From JBAVEL01 sp049587715 (GTDB taxonomy: Bacteria > Bacteroidota > Ignavibacteria > UBA10030 > UBA6906), in NCBI GenBank assembly GCA_049587715.1, contig JBAVEL010000016.1:1-54032 (forward strand): DNA of 54,032 nt, given 5' to 3'. Position numbers and translations under genes: made by a program. The notes below the pieces were generated by a model that worked only from the letters and a program-made list of their open reading frames with translations, was not told where the DNA came from and did not search any database. Below, piece after piece: positions 43,238 to 52,798 of this stretch (within the stretch, counting starts at the first letter, position 1; every line of letters starts with the position of its first letter).

Positions 43238-46200
43238 TCAGTGCAGGAGGACCATCTTCCTGAGTGCCGAGAACGTCCTGCCCGAGGACCCCGCGGCCTC
43301 CACCCGGCAGATGTACACCCCGCTTCCCACGGATTCCCCGTTTCCATTCCGTCCGTCCCAACGCGTCCGGTGATACCCGGCGGGTCTGGAGCCCTCCTCC
43401 AGCGTGGCCACCTCCCGTCCCACCATGTCGTACACGACCAGACGCACGGAAGCGGGTTCGGGGAGTCCGTACGCGATGGTGGTGGAGGGGTTGAACGGAT
43501 TGGGGTAGTTGGCGGAAAGGAAGAAGTCCTCCGGTATGGCCGGCCCGGGTTCCGCCGTCTCCATGCCCTGAGCCAGAGTCGGGGGAATCGGGGCCCCTGT
43601 GTTCAAGAAATAGTCCACGCGGCCTGTGAACTCGGGGGCGGGAGAACCGGCGTTCCCGAAGAAGACCCCCACGGCGTTCACGCTCATGGAGTGTTCGAAC
43701 TGCCCGGCCGTGATCCAGGACGTTCCGTTTGTGGAGTATGTGCAGGTCCACCGCGATCCCGAGCGCTTCACCCTCATCAGGAGGGCGCTCCCTCCTGTGA
43801 TGGGGATATTGAAGCGCGTTGTGGGGAGTCCTCCCGTGAACGTGGCGGCAAACACATTCAGGGTGGAGGCATTCCGCACGAAGTCGAACCGGATGAAAGC
43901 CGTCTGATCCTGCTGCACCAGGATCCCCTCCATCTGGAATTTGGAGACTGGGATGGAGGTAAACCGGGCTTCCACCTCGAAGTCGGCATTCCCCACGGTC
44001 TGCATGATCCGGGGAGCGAAGTTCCCGTCGGACCACACATCATGCGCCTGTCCCCCGGGCACGACCACCCGGGCCTCCGAGCCGGTCATGCTCAGTGCTG
44101 CGTCGCTCCGCGGGTTGGAGAAATTCCACAGTCCCGTATTGAGGGCGGGGGCATTGAAGTTGTCCGATACGATGGCGGCGGAGGCCTGCGTGATGGGTGC
44201 ATCGGTGTTCATGAAGTAGTCCGCCTGTCCCAGGAAGCCGGGTGCCGGATCCCCCTGGTTTCCGAAGAAGACACCCGCCGTGCTGACGACGAGCGGGTGG
44301 GTGAACTGGCCGGCCTGGGTCCATGTCAGGCCGTCGCCGGAGTAGGAGAATGTCCACTGGTGTCCCAGCCGCTTGACGCGCAGAAGCAGGGTCGTCCCCG
44401 GAGTGATGGGGGTGTTGACCCTCGTCGTGGGCACGCCGTTCGTGAAGGAGGCCGAGAAGGCGTTCAGGGAGAGGGCGTTCCTCACGAAATCGAACCGGAT
44501 GAAGTTCCCGGCGTCCTGTTCCACCAGAATCCCCTGGATCTGCAGACGATAGGAGGGTGTGGAGGCGAAGCGGACCTCCACCTCGAAATTGGTGTTGTCG
44601 GCGCTCTGCATGACGCGGGGGGCGAAGTTCCCGTCGCTCCACACATCATGCGAAACCCCTCCCGGCACCTCCACCTGGAGCAGGGATCCGGTCATGCTGA
44701 CGATGGCATCCCCCCGGGGGTTGGTGAATGTCCAGAGGGACGTATTCAGACCCGAGGAGTTGAAGTTGTCGGACACGAGATTGGAAAGGGCTGTCCCGCC
44801 CGACGCCCCGGGAAGTTGGGGGTTCCCCTCCAGCACAACCAGATCCCTGTATGCCGACCGGATCACGCCCGAGGCGGCCGCAAAGGAGGAATCCTCTGCG
44901 AAGCCGAATGTGAAGGTCTGGGGCACCGCATCGATGTACCGTATGCAGCAGGGGTCCTTCCGGCCGAAGCCGAAGACCGTCATCAGGCTGTCCATCTGGC
45001 GGTAGTAGTCGTTGATGGTGTTCTCTTCGTGCTGAACCACGTAGAGGACCCTGCGCATGCCTGCGTCCCCGAAGTAGGCCCACTCCTCTCCCGGGAGATC
45101 GTAGGACCAGGACGTGGCCAGGTTCGTGCGCTGTCCCGAGGGTCTCACCACGAAGTCGGTGCTCGGCTGCAGCATTCCCCCCGGAGTTCCCTCATACAGC
45201 CACCAGTAGGAGGCCCCCTTCCGGTGCATCGTCATCCGGGCATAGCGCGGGAAGATGTCCCACACAACCTCCCACTGCCAGTCGAGTGTCCGGGACCTGA
45301 TTCTGGCATGGAGCGGTCCGTTCACCTCCAGTGTGCTGCTGGAGTTTGTGTATCCCGGATGGAACGCGTCTCCCGCGTTGGGGATTCCGCGATATTCCCC
45401 CCCGGCGCCCCCTCCCGGATGATATCCGATCCAGTCCAGTCCGGCGGCATCGATGAAGCTGGCGAACCCCGCCCCGGGCTTGTGATAGTAGTAGGTGCCC
45501 CCTGCGGTCGCGACCCGGAAGCTGGCCTGGCCTTCGTAGGAGGCCGTGTCCGCGGCGGCCACCAGGGGGGCCGTCTGGAACGGGGTAAAGGTTTCCGTCC
45601 CGAGCGTGTCGAAGTAGACCTGGAAGTACCGCGCGGCGGAGGGACCGGTGACGCCCGTAAGCAGGAACACCAGGGTCCCGGACGCGTTGGACGCGGAGTC
45701 ATACCCCTCGGAGCGGTTGAACTGCACCGCGACGGAGGTATCCAGGATCGCGTGACCCGAATCCACCTCGATGAGCCGGAGGGAGGCGGGGTTGAACCTC
45801 CCGCCCGCGCCGAGCGAAGCAAGGGCCACGGAGAAGTTGAGGGGGACCTCCACCGGTTTCTCCACGCGTTCGAAACCGTTCGCCCGGACTTCCAGCGGGA
45901 TGCGGAAGCTCCAGAGCGGGTTCCACCAGGGAAGGGGCTGGGCCGCCTGCACGCTCAGCCTCGCGCCGTTGCTCCAGGTGGTCCCGTACGGGCCCGCAAC
46001 GCGGCACCGGAACACCACGCCGTTGTCCGACAGGGCGGCCGGCTGGGTATAGTACGTTGCCTCCGTGGCCGCGGGGATGTCCGTCCCGTTCTTCTGCCAC
46101 TGGTAGGTCCAGGGAGGGGTTCCCTGGGCTGTGACCCGGAACACGGCGCGCTGCCCTTCGGTCACGGTCTGGTTCTCGGGCTGTGTGAGCACAACGGGTG

Positions 46201-49200
46201 CCATCGGATCCTCGGGAACCACGGGGGCGGAGGCATTGAAGAAGTAGTCCACAAGGGCCGTAAACGCAGGGACGGGAGATCCGGCGTTCCCCGCAAACAC
46301 CCCTACGGAATCCACCCGTATCGGGTGACTGAAGCTTCCCGCCGTGGTGAAGGCGGTTCCATTCTGGGACCAGGAAAGGGTCCAGAGGTCTCCCCGCCGG
46401 GTCACCCTCAGCGTAAGGGGCTGTACCCCCTTGGCCACCGTGTTGACGTTGATCCGGGTGGTGGGAGTGCCCCCGGTGAACGTTGCGGCGAACACCCGCA
46501 CGAGATTGAGGGTGGCATGGGTGACGAAGTCGAACCGTATGAACTCGGTACGGCTCTGTTGAACCAGGATGCCCTGAATCTGGTAGGGGGTCGTGATGCC
46601 CGATTGGAATTTGGCTTCCAGGTCCAGATCGGTGTTGGTGGTCCTCTGCATGAGCCGCGGGGCCTGATTTCCTCCCGTCCAGACATCGTGGGAGACTCCT
46701 CCCGGCACGTTGATGCCGACGAGGGCGTCCTGCGTGCCCGATCCGGAGAATGTCAGGGTTGCGTCGCCCCGGGGATTCACGAATGTCCAGACGGTTGTGT
46801 TCAGCACCCCCGAACGGAAGTCGTCCGAGATCACGGTGGACGGGGGCAGGGAGACAGTCAGGGTCGCGCTCCCCGATGTGTCGCTTCCGGCGCCGTTTGT
46901 CACGATGCATCGGTATCGGGAGCCGTTGTCGAGGGCCACGGACAGGGGCGGGGTCCCGTACTGGGGCCCCGTGGCCCCCGGGATATCCACGCCGTTCCTC
47001 TGCCACCGGAAGGAGAGAGGCGGGGTTCCCGTGGCCACGACCGTAAAGGACCCCGTGCCGCCCTCGGTGACACTCAGGGAGGCGGGATCGGTCACAATCG
47101 TGGGCGGCACGGTGACACCCTCGTCTTCGGGCACGATCGGAGACGCCGTGTTGAAGAAATAGTCCACAAGGGTTTCGTAGGCAGGCGGGTTCGTCCCCGC
47201 GTTTCCGGCATAGGGGCCCACGGAACGGACGGTCATGACATGGGTGAAGGAAGGAGCCGCCTGCCAGGTCGTCCCGTCATAGGAATAGAGAAGAGTCCAG
47301 GAATCCCCCAGCCGCCTCACACGCATGTACTGGGGATCCGCGGGAGTGATGGTCAGATTCAACCGGGGAGTGGCGACTCCATTCATGATGGTCCCCGCGA
47401 ACATGCGGGTGGATGTGCCGGCCGTGGAGAAGTCGAACCGGACGTAGTTGGCGCTGTCCTGTTCCGCCAGGATCCCGTGCATCTGGATATCCTGGGTGAC
47501 GGGTGTTTCGAACCGCGCTTCCACTTCGAAGCTGGTGTTGTTGGCGCTCTGCATCAGCCGGGGGGCCGAGTTGGCGGGGGACCATGCTTCGTGCTTGATC
47601 CCGCCGGGAACGGCGATCGAAAGACGCGCCTCCAGTGTCCCGGTTCCCTGGATCTCCGCCACGGCATCCCCCCGCGGGTTCACGAAACGCCAGAGGGCCG
47701 TGTTGAGAGTGTCTCCGCTGAAGTCGTCGGAGACGATGGTGGATGCCGTCTCGAGGGGCCGTATGGTGAGGGTCCCGAACCTGGCATGCACGTGGTGCGC
47801 AACGAGGAGCAGGGAGCCCGATTGCGGAGCTGTGAGCGGCTCCTGGTCCGTGATCATCCAGGCGGAGGGCTCGGGCATGGCCGATTCCCAGATCTTGAAG
47901 CTGTAGAGCCCGCCTGATCCGGGAACGGTCTGCACCCTCATCTTCAGCGTGTAAGACACCCCCATCCTCATGACGCTGGTCTGGCTCTGAGCTCCCAACC
48001 GCAGATCATCCCCGATCAGGAAGGCCCGCTGGCCTCCGTTTACGGGCCAGTGCTGGGCCCCGAAGCCGCCCAGCGGGAGGAACCCGCTCTTGGGCTGGTA
48101 TCCCGAGGCGCTCGCCGGGCGGTCGGAGTGTCCCGGCCAGCGGAGGATGAATCCCACGCAGGGACCGTCGCTGAATCCCGAGAATCCCGTGGAATCGAGG
48201 GAATCCACCGTGACCGAGACCATCGCCTCGTAGTCCACCCAGTTCTGCTCACCAAAGCAGAGCAGGCGGTCATAGCCGGGACGGAGAATCCGGAGCTCTC
48301 CGTTTTGAACGGCCCAGGAGCCGTCCAGGATCTGGGCCGCATCCTCCACCCGGGAGACGGTTGTCCAGTCCGCCGTATAATCCCTGGCCCAGGAGCGTCC
48401 CGGCACATAGTTCACGGTGACGGTCTCGGCAACGGAGGTGAACTGGCTGTCCACGGCGGTGATGATCAGTCGGTTGGGGCCCTCCAGGAGCGAGGCGTAC
48501 GGGATATCCATGTTGAAGTCGCCCTTCCGGGAGAGACGGCGGCGGTCGGGTCCGACCGAGAGCGCCTGGGGAGGGCCTCCGTTCAGGGTGTAGGCGAGAG
48601 ACGCCACGCCGTTTGCGTCCTCCACGTTCCCCAGGATGTTCACCAGGGGAACCGGGTTCCCCAGCCGTCCGAATGTCTGTTCCCTGCCGTACCACATCTG
48701 GATGACCGGAGGGGTCGGCGTGGTCGTGAGGACCTGGTGCACGGGGGAGACCGCCGTATTGCCCGCGGCATCGTATGCCCGGATCCGGAAGTGGTACGGG
48801 GTCTGGGGCTGGAGCCCAGAGACAGCCGCCCCGTGAGCGGTGACGAACCCGGACTGGTCCACGGAGCCCAGCTCGCAGGCCGGGGTGGTTCCGTATTGGA
48901 TGACAGACCGCGTGGGTTCATCCGTGATCCAGGTGAGCATGAAGCCGGTGGCTCCCGGGATCGGGTGAATGGAGGCCAGAACGGGGGGGAATGTGTCCAG
49001 CGCTGTTCCACCGTCTTCGGGGACGACCGGCTCGGGCGAGAGGAATACGTAGTCCACCAGGGCGGTGAAGGCCGGAGGATTGGTGCCGGCATTCCCCGCA
49101 AACGGCCCCGCCGCCGATACGGCAAGCCGGGAGGTGAACGACCCGGCGGCAGTCCACGCCACGCCGTCGGTGGAGTAGTACTGTGTCCAGAGGTCCCCCG

Positions 49201-52200
49201 TCCGCCTGATGCGGAGATAGGCCGGGGCGGAGATGGTCACCGGGAGATCAATCTGCTTGGCGGGGACTCCGTTCAGGATGGCTCCCGCAAAGACATCCAC
49301 TCCCCCGGGTCCCCGCGTGAAATCGAACCGGAGATAATTGTCCACGTCCTGCTGGATCAGAATACCCTGGATCTGGTAGTCCTCCGTGAGCGGCGAGTCG
49401 AACTTCGCCTCCAGCTCGAAATCGGTGTTGTTGATCGCCTGCAGAACCCGGGGGGCGTTGAGTCCGCTCACCCAGGCGTCGTGTTCCGCGCCCGCGGGCA
49501 CGGAGATCGACAGACGGGCATCGGGTGTATTGGTGCCCGTCATGGCCAGGAACGCGTCTGCCAGAGGGTCCACCAGGGTCCAGCGTCGGGGATCCAGGCC
49601 GAAGGCATTGAAGTCCTCCGAAACGAATCCCGACGGGTGGGGGCCCACGGAGAGGTGGGCGGGGTTGCTGAGCGCTTCGCCCACGCCGTTCCTGACCGCG
49701 CACTGAAACATGCTGCCGCTGTCGCTCCGGCTGACGCCGGGAAGCGCGTACGTGAGGGAGACCGCACCCGGGATGTCCGTTCCATCCCGCCGCCATTGAT
49801 AGGCAAGGGGAGGAGTTCCCACGGCCGCCACCGCAAAGGAGGCCTCACCTCCCGGCCATGTGGCCATGGAGGCGGGCTGCGAAACCACGGCCGGAGCCAG
49901 CAGGGCTCCGTCCTCCTGGAACACGGGGGATGCCGTGTTGAAGAAGTAATCCGCAAGCCCCGTGAAGGCGGGGGAGGGTGCGCCGGCATTTCCAAAGAAC
50001 ACACCCACCCGTCCCACGGAGAGCGTATGGCTGTAGCTTCCCGCCAGCGTCCAGACCGCGCGGTCGTACGAGTACGTGGAGGTCCAGAGGTTCCCCTGCC
50101 TCCGGACCCTCAGATAGAGGGTGTTCCCCGAAGGTATGACCGCATTGAAACGGGTCGTTGGGATTCCGTTCAGGAACGTCGCGGAGAAGATCCTCGTCTC
50201 GGAAGTTCGCCGCACGAAATCGAACCGGATGAAGGCGCCCGGGTTCTCTTCCACCAGGACTCCCTGCATCTGATATTGTGAGGAGAGCGTGGACTGGAAT
50301 TTGACCTCCACCTCGAAGTCGGTGTTGTTGGCGGCCTGCATGATCCGGGGTGCCGTGTTGACCCCGGTCCAGAGATCGTGTTCGGAGCCGGCGGGGATGC
50401 CCACCGACAGCAGGGCCGCCGGAGTTCCCGCGCCCGTGAGACCGAGCGTGGAGGGGACGCCGGGGTTCTGGACAAGCCAGCGGCGCTCGTTGAGTGAGGC
50501 GGCGTTGAAGTCGTCCGAGACCAGCATCGAGGGAGGGGTTCCCGCTGCCACACTGAGAGCTGCGTTGTCCGTGGCGACGGTGCCGGCGGGATTGGTGACA
50601 AGGCATCGGTAGATGGCCCCGTTGTCCGTTCCGCCGAGAGCCGGCGTGGTGTACCAGGGATTCGTGGCTCCGGTGATGTTGGTGCCGTTCCGCTGCCACT
50701 GGTAGGTGAGGGGGAGCGATCCCGAGGCGGCCGCGTGAAAGGTGGCGGTCCTGCCGGAGCCCACCGTCTGGCCGGCAGGCTGCATTCCGATCCTGGGCGG
50801 CACCGGAATGACCGTCAGCAGGGCGCCTGTGCTCGTTGCGACCCCCGCCGTGTTGGACACCCTGCAGGTGAACACGGCGCCGTTGTCCGAGAAGACCAGG
50901 GGAGGCGTCGTGTATGTGGGGAGGGAGGCGCCGGGAATGTCCACCCCGTTTCTGCTCCACTGGTAGAGCAGGGGCTTGGAGCCGGCTGCAGAGACGGTGA
51001 AGCTGGCAGTCCCGCCTTCGGACACCGCCGCGCCGGAGGGTTGTCCCGTGATTGCCGGCGGCGTGGGGGGTTCGGTGTTGTATTTCACCAGCAGGGCGGG
51101 TCCCGGCCACAGGACATCCGCCCCGTGGTGCACCGTATTGTAATAGAACGTAATGGAATTGGATCCCGCCCGGAGCGCACTGACGGGAATGCCGATGACG
51201 TCCAGCGAGAAGAAGTTGTCCTGTCCGAAGGAGCTGTTGGGGACCGTGTGGGAGTTCACCTTCAGGGAGTGGGACTCGGCGGGTTCCGAGCCCGCGTCCG
51301 TCCCGTTCCAGGTCCTCAGGATGAGCTTCGCCGAGAGGGCGCGCGGGAGACTGTCGGACGGGGGAATCGTGAAGTTGACCGTGCGCGTCGTGCGCGTCGC
51401 CCGGACGTTGAAATACTCGGGCATGTTGCTGACGGGGTAAAGCTTCACGGATACCGAATCCCGCCGGAGGGTGAGCCCCGTGACCTCGTTCGTGACGAAC
51501 CAGACGCCGTTGTTGTCCCGGATGCGGGCAATCAGCTTCACCGTGCCCGCAATCTGGTCGGGGACCATCTCCGTGTTCCAGACCGCCTGATAAGGGGCCG
51601 CCAGGTCGCTCCCCACGTGTTCCCGGGTGGACATCTGCGGGTCGATCTTGAGACGGTGGTAGTTGTACTGGTAGCCCCCGTACACCCCGTCTCCGTCGGG
51701 GTCGTAACCCTGGTAGGAGGCGAAGAAATCCACCCTGCTCACCCCCACGGCGCTCTGGGCGTCCGCCGTGACGGTGAGGTTGCCTGTGAACGCACTGTTG
51801 GAGGAGGGGGAGGTGATGGACCCGCCGGGGCGGGCCTTGCTGGCGTCATAATAGACACGCACCATCATGCCGTACCAGCCCCACTGCCCCCATGCGAAGT
51901 TGTAGCAGGTTTGCCCGCCGCTCGTACCTTCGAATGTGTTTGTTCCCGTCCGGAGGTGACTCAAGGGGATGGGCACCACGGGATTCATGGCGTGCAGGTA
52001 GCAGACGCCCGAAGCCCCGGCAGGGATGCCGTTCCCCGGCCCCGGAGGGGGAATGGTGATCCACGCGTTGCCGTTGAACCGGAACCTGCGGTCGGAGGTT
52101 CCCACATGTCCGCCGTTCATGTCCAGGACCACCTCGGCCCGGAGGGCTCCCGCCAGGTCCGCGATCGAGAGATTCAGCACCGGATTCGGTTTGAACTGCT

Positions 52201-52399
52201 GCGCCCCGCTGTGGAGCGCTCCCGGATCTGTGACCCGCCACTCGTCGGTGGTGGCCGTCATCACCCGGCTGAATTCCTTGTACACATCCCCCGGCTGGGG
52301 GGATGTGAGAAACTGAGCTTCCGTCTGCATCGTGAGGGCCGGGAGAAAAAGAACGCCCAGAGCCAGCCGTGAAATGGTACGAATGCGCAATACGGCCAT
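43238..52399 (-). CDS. Giant exported protein with six LamG/DUF1349-like domains, Ig domains and sorting domain
   Basis: 3053 aa, the largest protein here. The start is the ATG at 52399; the TTG 33 bases upstream would put twelve polar residues ahead of the signal peptide (RLALGVLFLPALTMQTEAQ). GGGAG lies 11 bases before the ATG. Layout follows the 2850-aa paralogue: head domain (FLTSPQPGDVYKEFSR), two Ig domains, then DUF1349-like domains at about residues 625-821, 926-1123, 1555-1750, 1856-2056 and 2541-2731. Ig and FnIII domains lie between them, then a DUF2341-like region (PLPWWNPLWSFRIPLEV) and the WWLYEGTPGG/GRKDPCC block. It then adds a sixth DUF1349-like domain (~2743-2933) before the sorting domain (NYPNPFNPSTTIAYGLP). 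No catalytic motif is identified; a surface role is inferred. Confidence 0.88.
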   Translation of the reverse strand: MAVLRIRTISRLALGVLFLPALTMQTEAQFLTSPQPGDVYKEFSRVMTATTDEWRVTDPGALHSGAQQFKPNPVLNLSIADLAGALRAEVVLDMNGGHVGTSDRRFRFNGNAWITIPPPGPGNGIPAGASGVCYLHAMNPVVPIPLSHLRTGTNTFEGTSGGQTCYNFAWGQWGWYGMMVRVYYDASKARPGGSITSPSSNSAFTGNLTVTADAQSAVGVSRVDFFASYQGYDPDGDGVYGGYQYNYHRLKIDPQMSTREHVGSDLAAPYQAVWNTEMVPDQIAGTVKLIARIRDNNGVWFVTNEVTGLTLRRDSVSVKLYPVSNMPEYFNVRATRTTRTVNFTIPPSDSLPRALSAKLILRTWNGTDAGSEPAESHSLKVNSHTVPNSSFGQDNFFSLDVIGIPVSALRAGSNSITFYYNTVHHGADVLWPGPALLVKYNTEPPTPPAITGQPSGAAVSEGGTASFTVSAAGSKPLLYQWSRNGVDIPGASLPTYTTPPLVFSDNGAVFTCRVSNTAGVATSTGALLTVIPVPPRIGMQPAGQTVGSGRTATFHAAASGSLPLTYQWQRNGTNITGATNPWYTTPALGGTDNGAIYRCLVTNPAGTVATDNAALSVAAGTPPSMLVSDDFNAASLNERRWLVQNPGVPSTLGLTGAGTPAALLSVGIPAGSEHDLWTGVNTAPRIMQAANNTDFEVEVKFQSTLSSQYQMQGVLVEENPGAFIRFDFVRRTSETRIFSATFLNGIPTTRFNAVIPSGNTLYLRVRRQGNLWTSTYSYDRAVWTLAGSYSHTLSVGRVGVFFGNAGAPSPAFTGLADYFFNTASPVFQEDGALLAPAVVSQPASMATWPGGEASFAVAAVGTPPLAYQWRRDGTDIPGAVSLTYALPGVSRSDSGSMFQCAVRNGVGEALSNPAHLSVGPHPSGFVSEDFNAFGLDPRRWTLVDPLADAFLAMTGTNTPDARLSISVPAGAEHDAWVSGLNAPRVLQAINNTDFELEAKFDSPLTEDYQIQGILIQQDVDNYLRFDFTRGPGGVDVFAGAILNGVPAKQIDLPVTISAPAYLRIRRTGDLWTQYYSTDGVAWTAAGSFTSRLAVSAAGPFAGNAGTNPPAFTALVDYVFLSPEPVVPEDGGTALDTFPPVLASIHPIPGATGFMLTWITDEPTRSVIQYGTTPACELGSVDQSGFVTAHGAAVSGLQPQTPYHFRIRAYDAAGNTAVSPVHQVLTTTPTPPVIQMWYGREQTFGRLGNPVPLVNILGNVEDANGVASLAYTLNGGPPQALSVGPDRRRLSRKGDFNMDIPYASLLEGPNRLIITAVDSQFTSVAETVTVNYVPGRSWARDYTADWTTVSRVEDAAQILDGSWAVQNGELRILRPGYDRLLCFGEQNWVDYEAMVSVTVDSLDSTGFSGFSDGPCVGFILRWPGHSDRPASASGYQPKSGFLPLGGFGAQHWPVNGGQRAFLIGDDLRLGAQSQTSVMRMGVSYTLKMRVQTVPGSGGLYSFKIWESAMPEPSAWMITDQEPLTAPQSGSLLLVAHHVHARFGTLTIRPLETASTIVSDDFSGDTLNTALWRFVNPRGDAVAEIQGTGTLEARLSIAVPGGIKHEAWSPANSAPRLMQSANNTSFEVEARFETPVTQDIQMHGILAEQDSANYVRFDFSTAGTSTRMFAGTIMNGVATPRLNLTITPADPQYMRVRRLGDSWTLLYSYDGTTWQAAPSFTHVMTVRSVGPYAGNAGTNPPAYETLVDYFFNTASPIVPEDEGVTVPPTIVTDPASLSVTEGGTGSFTVVATGTPPLSFRWQRNGVDIPGATGPQYGTPPLSVALDNGSRYRCIVTNGAGSDTSGSATLTVSLPPSTVISDDFRSGVLNTTVWTFVNPRGDATLTFSGSGTQDALVGINVPGGVSHDVWTGGNQAPRLMQRTTNTDLDLEAKFQSGITTPYQIQGILVQQSRTEFIRFDFVTHATLNLVRVFAATFTGGTPTTRINVNTVAKGVQPLTLRVTRRGDLWTLSWSQNGTAFTTAGSFSHPIRVDSVGVFAGNAGSPVPAFTALVDYFFNASAPVVPEDPMAPVVLTQPENQTVTEGQRAVFRVTAQGTPPWTYQWQKNGTDIPAATEATYYTQPAALSDNGVVFRCRVAGPYGTTWSNGARLSVQAAQPLPWWNPLWSFRIPLEVRANGFERVEKPVEVPLNFSVALASLGAGGRFNPASLRLIEVDSGHAILDTSVAVQFNRSEGYDSASNASGTLVFLLTGVTGPSAARYFQVYFDTLGTETFTPFQTAPLVAAADTASYEGQASFRVATAGGTYYYHKPGAGFASFIDAAGLDWIGYHPGGGAGGEYRGIPNAGDAFHPGYTNSSSTLEVNGPLHARIRSRTLDWQWEVVWDIFPRYARMTMHRKGASYWWLYEGTPGGMLQPSTDFVVRPSGQRTNLATSWSYDLPGEEWAYFGDAGMRRVLYVVQHEENTINDYYRQMDSLMTVFGFGRKDPCCIRYIDAVPQTFTFGFAEDSSFAAASGVIRSAYRDLVVLEGNPQLPGASGGTALSNLVSDNFNSSGLNTSLWTFTNPRGDAIVSMTGSLLQVEVPGGVSHDVWSDGNFAPRVMQSADNTNFEVEVRFASTPSYRLQIQGILVEQDAGNFIRFDFVRNALSLNAFSASFTNGVPTTRVNTPITPGTTLLLRVKRLGHQWTFSYSGDGLTWTQAGQFTHPLVVSTAGVFFGNQGDPAPGFLGQADYFMNTDAPITQASAAIVSDNFNAPALNTGLWNFSNPRSDAALSMTGSEARVVVPGGQAHDVWSDGNFAPRIMQTVGNADFEVEARFTSIPVSKFQMEGILVQQDQTAFIRFDFVRNASTLNVFAATFTGGLPTTRFNIPITGGSALLMRVKRSGSRWTCTYSTNGTSWITAGQFEHSMSVNAVGVFFGNAGSPAPEFTGRVDYFLNTGAPIPPTLAQGMETAEPGPAIPEDFFLSANYPNPFNPSTTIAYGLPEPASVRLVVYDMVGREVATLEEGSRPAGYHRTRWDGRNGNGESVGSGVYICRVEAAGSSGRTFSALRKMVLLH
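43600..50530 (-). repeat. Six DUF1349-like domain repeats in the 3053-aa protein
   Basis: Coding repeats at about 43600-44170, 44205-44775, 46230-46830, 47148-47735, 49030-49620 and 49935-50525. The first two (the C-terminal pair) are adjacent with almost no spacer and share wording such as HDVWSDGNFAPR and FVRNA; the other four match the positions of repeats in the 2850-aa paralogue. Confidence 0.85.
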
Positions 52400-52798
52400 G
52401 GAATAGAACTCCCGATGGTCTTGGTTTTGCAACGTAAGGGGGAGAGCCCGGCGGGACGCCGCCCCCCTGTGATCGGCATCCCTTGCGGCAGGTCAGGTGC
52501 TCCCCGGGAAGGGATGACTCCCTGGGGAACCTCCTGCCGGTGCATACGCGGATGGTCCTCGAATTCCTAAACACTCCGGCAGCCCCGGGAGTTCACCCCG
52601 GGCCCGCGAGGGACCTTCCTCCGTCTGTTCAAGGGTACGACCTCGGGGGGGGAGAAGGGGTGACGGCGGTCACTCGCCGGACATCCGGCGGAGTGACATC
52701 ACCCGTTGCCTGTTCCGGCCCCCTCGGGGTCGGAAAAAGAAGGGAAAAGGGGAAGGAAGGGCGGGGGGCGGCGAAGCCGCCCCCCGCCCCCGGGCAGG
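52400..52798. other. Intergenic region upstream of the 3053-aa gene
   Basis: No gene seen. It holds the terminator at 52759-52789 and a second bulged hairpin at 52669-52696 (GTCACTC...GAGTGAC with a nested GCCGGA/TCCGGC). I found no convincing promoter hexamers for the 3053-aa gene; the 5' UTR may be long and structured. Confidence 0.45.
52759..52789 (-). terminator. Terminator of the partial carbohydrate-binding protein gene
   Basis: Perfect 14-bp stem (52759-52772 with 52776-52789), 3-base loop, 9 bases past the stop. On the minus strand it is followed by a long T/C-rich tract (TTCCTTCCCCTTTTCCC). Confidence 0.85.

Noticed and set aside
43088..47917. 1609-codon plus-strand open frame opposite the 3053-aa gene
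   Set aside because: It mirrors the repeat structure of the minus-strand protein, is rich in G, H and R in low-complexity fashion, and starts within the terminator hairpin region.
34620..50530. Regularly spaced repeats suggestive of a CRISPR or satellite array
   Set aside because: The periodicity is ~600 bases or more, lies in frame inside two genes, and reflects protein domain repeats with diverged DNA.
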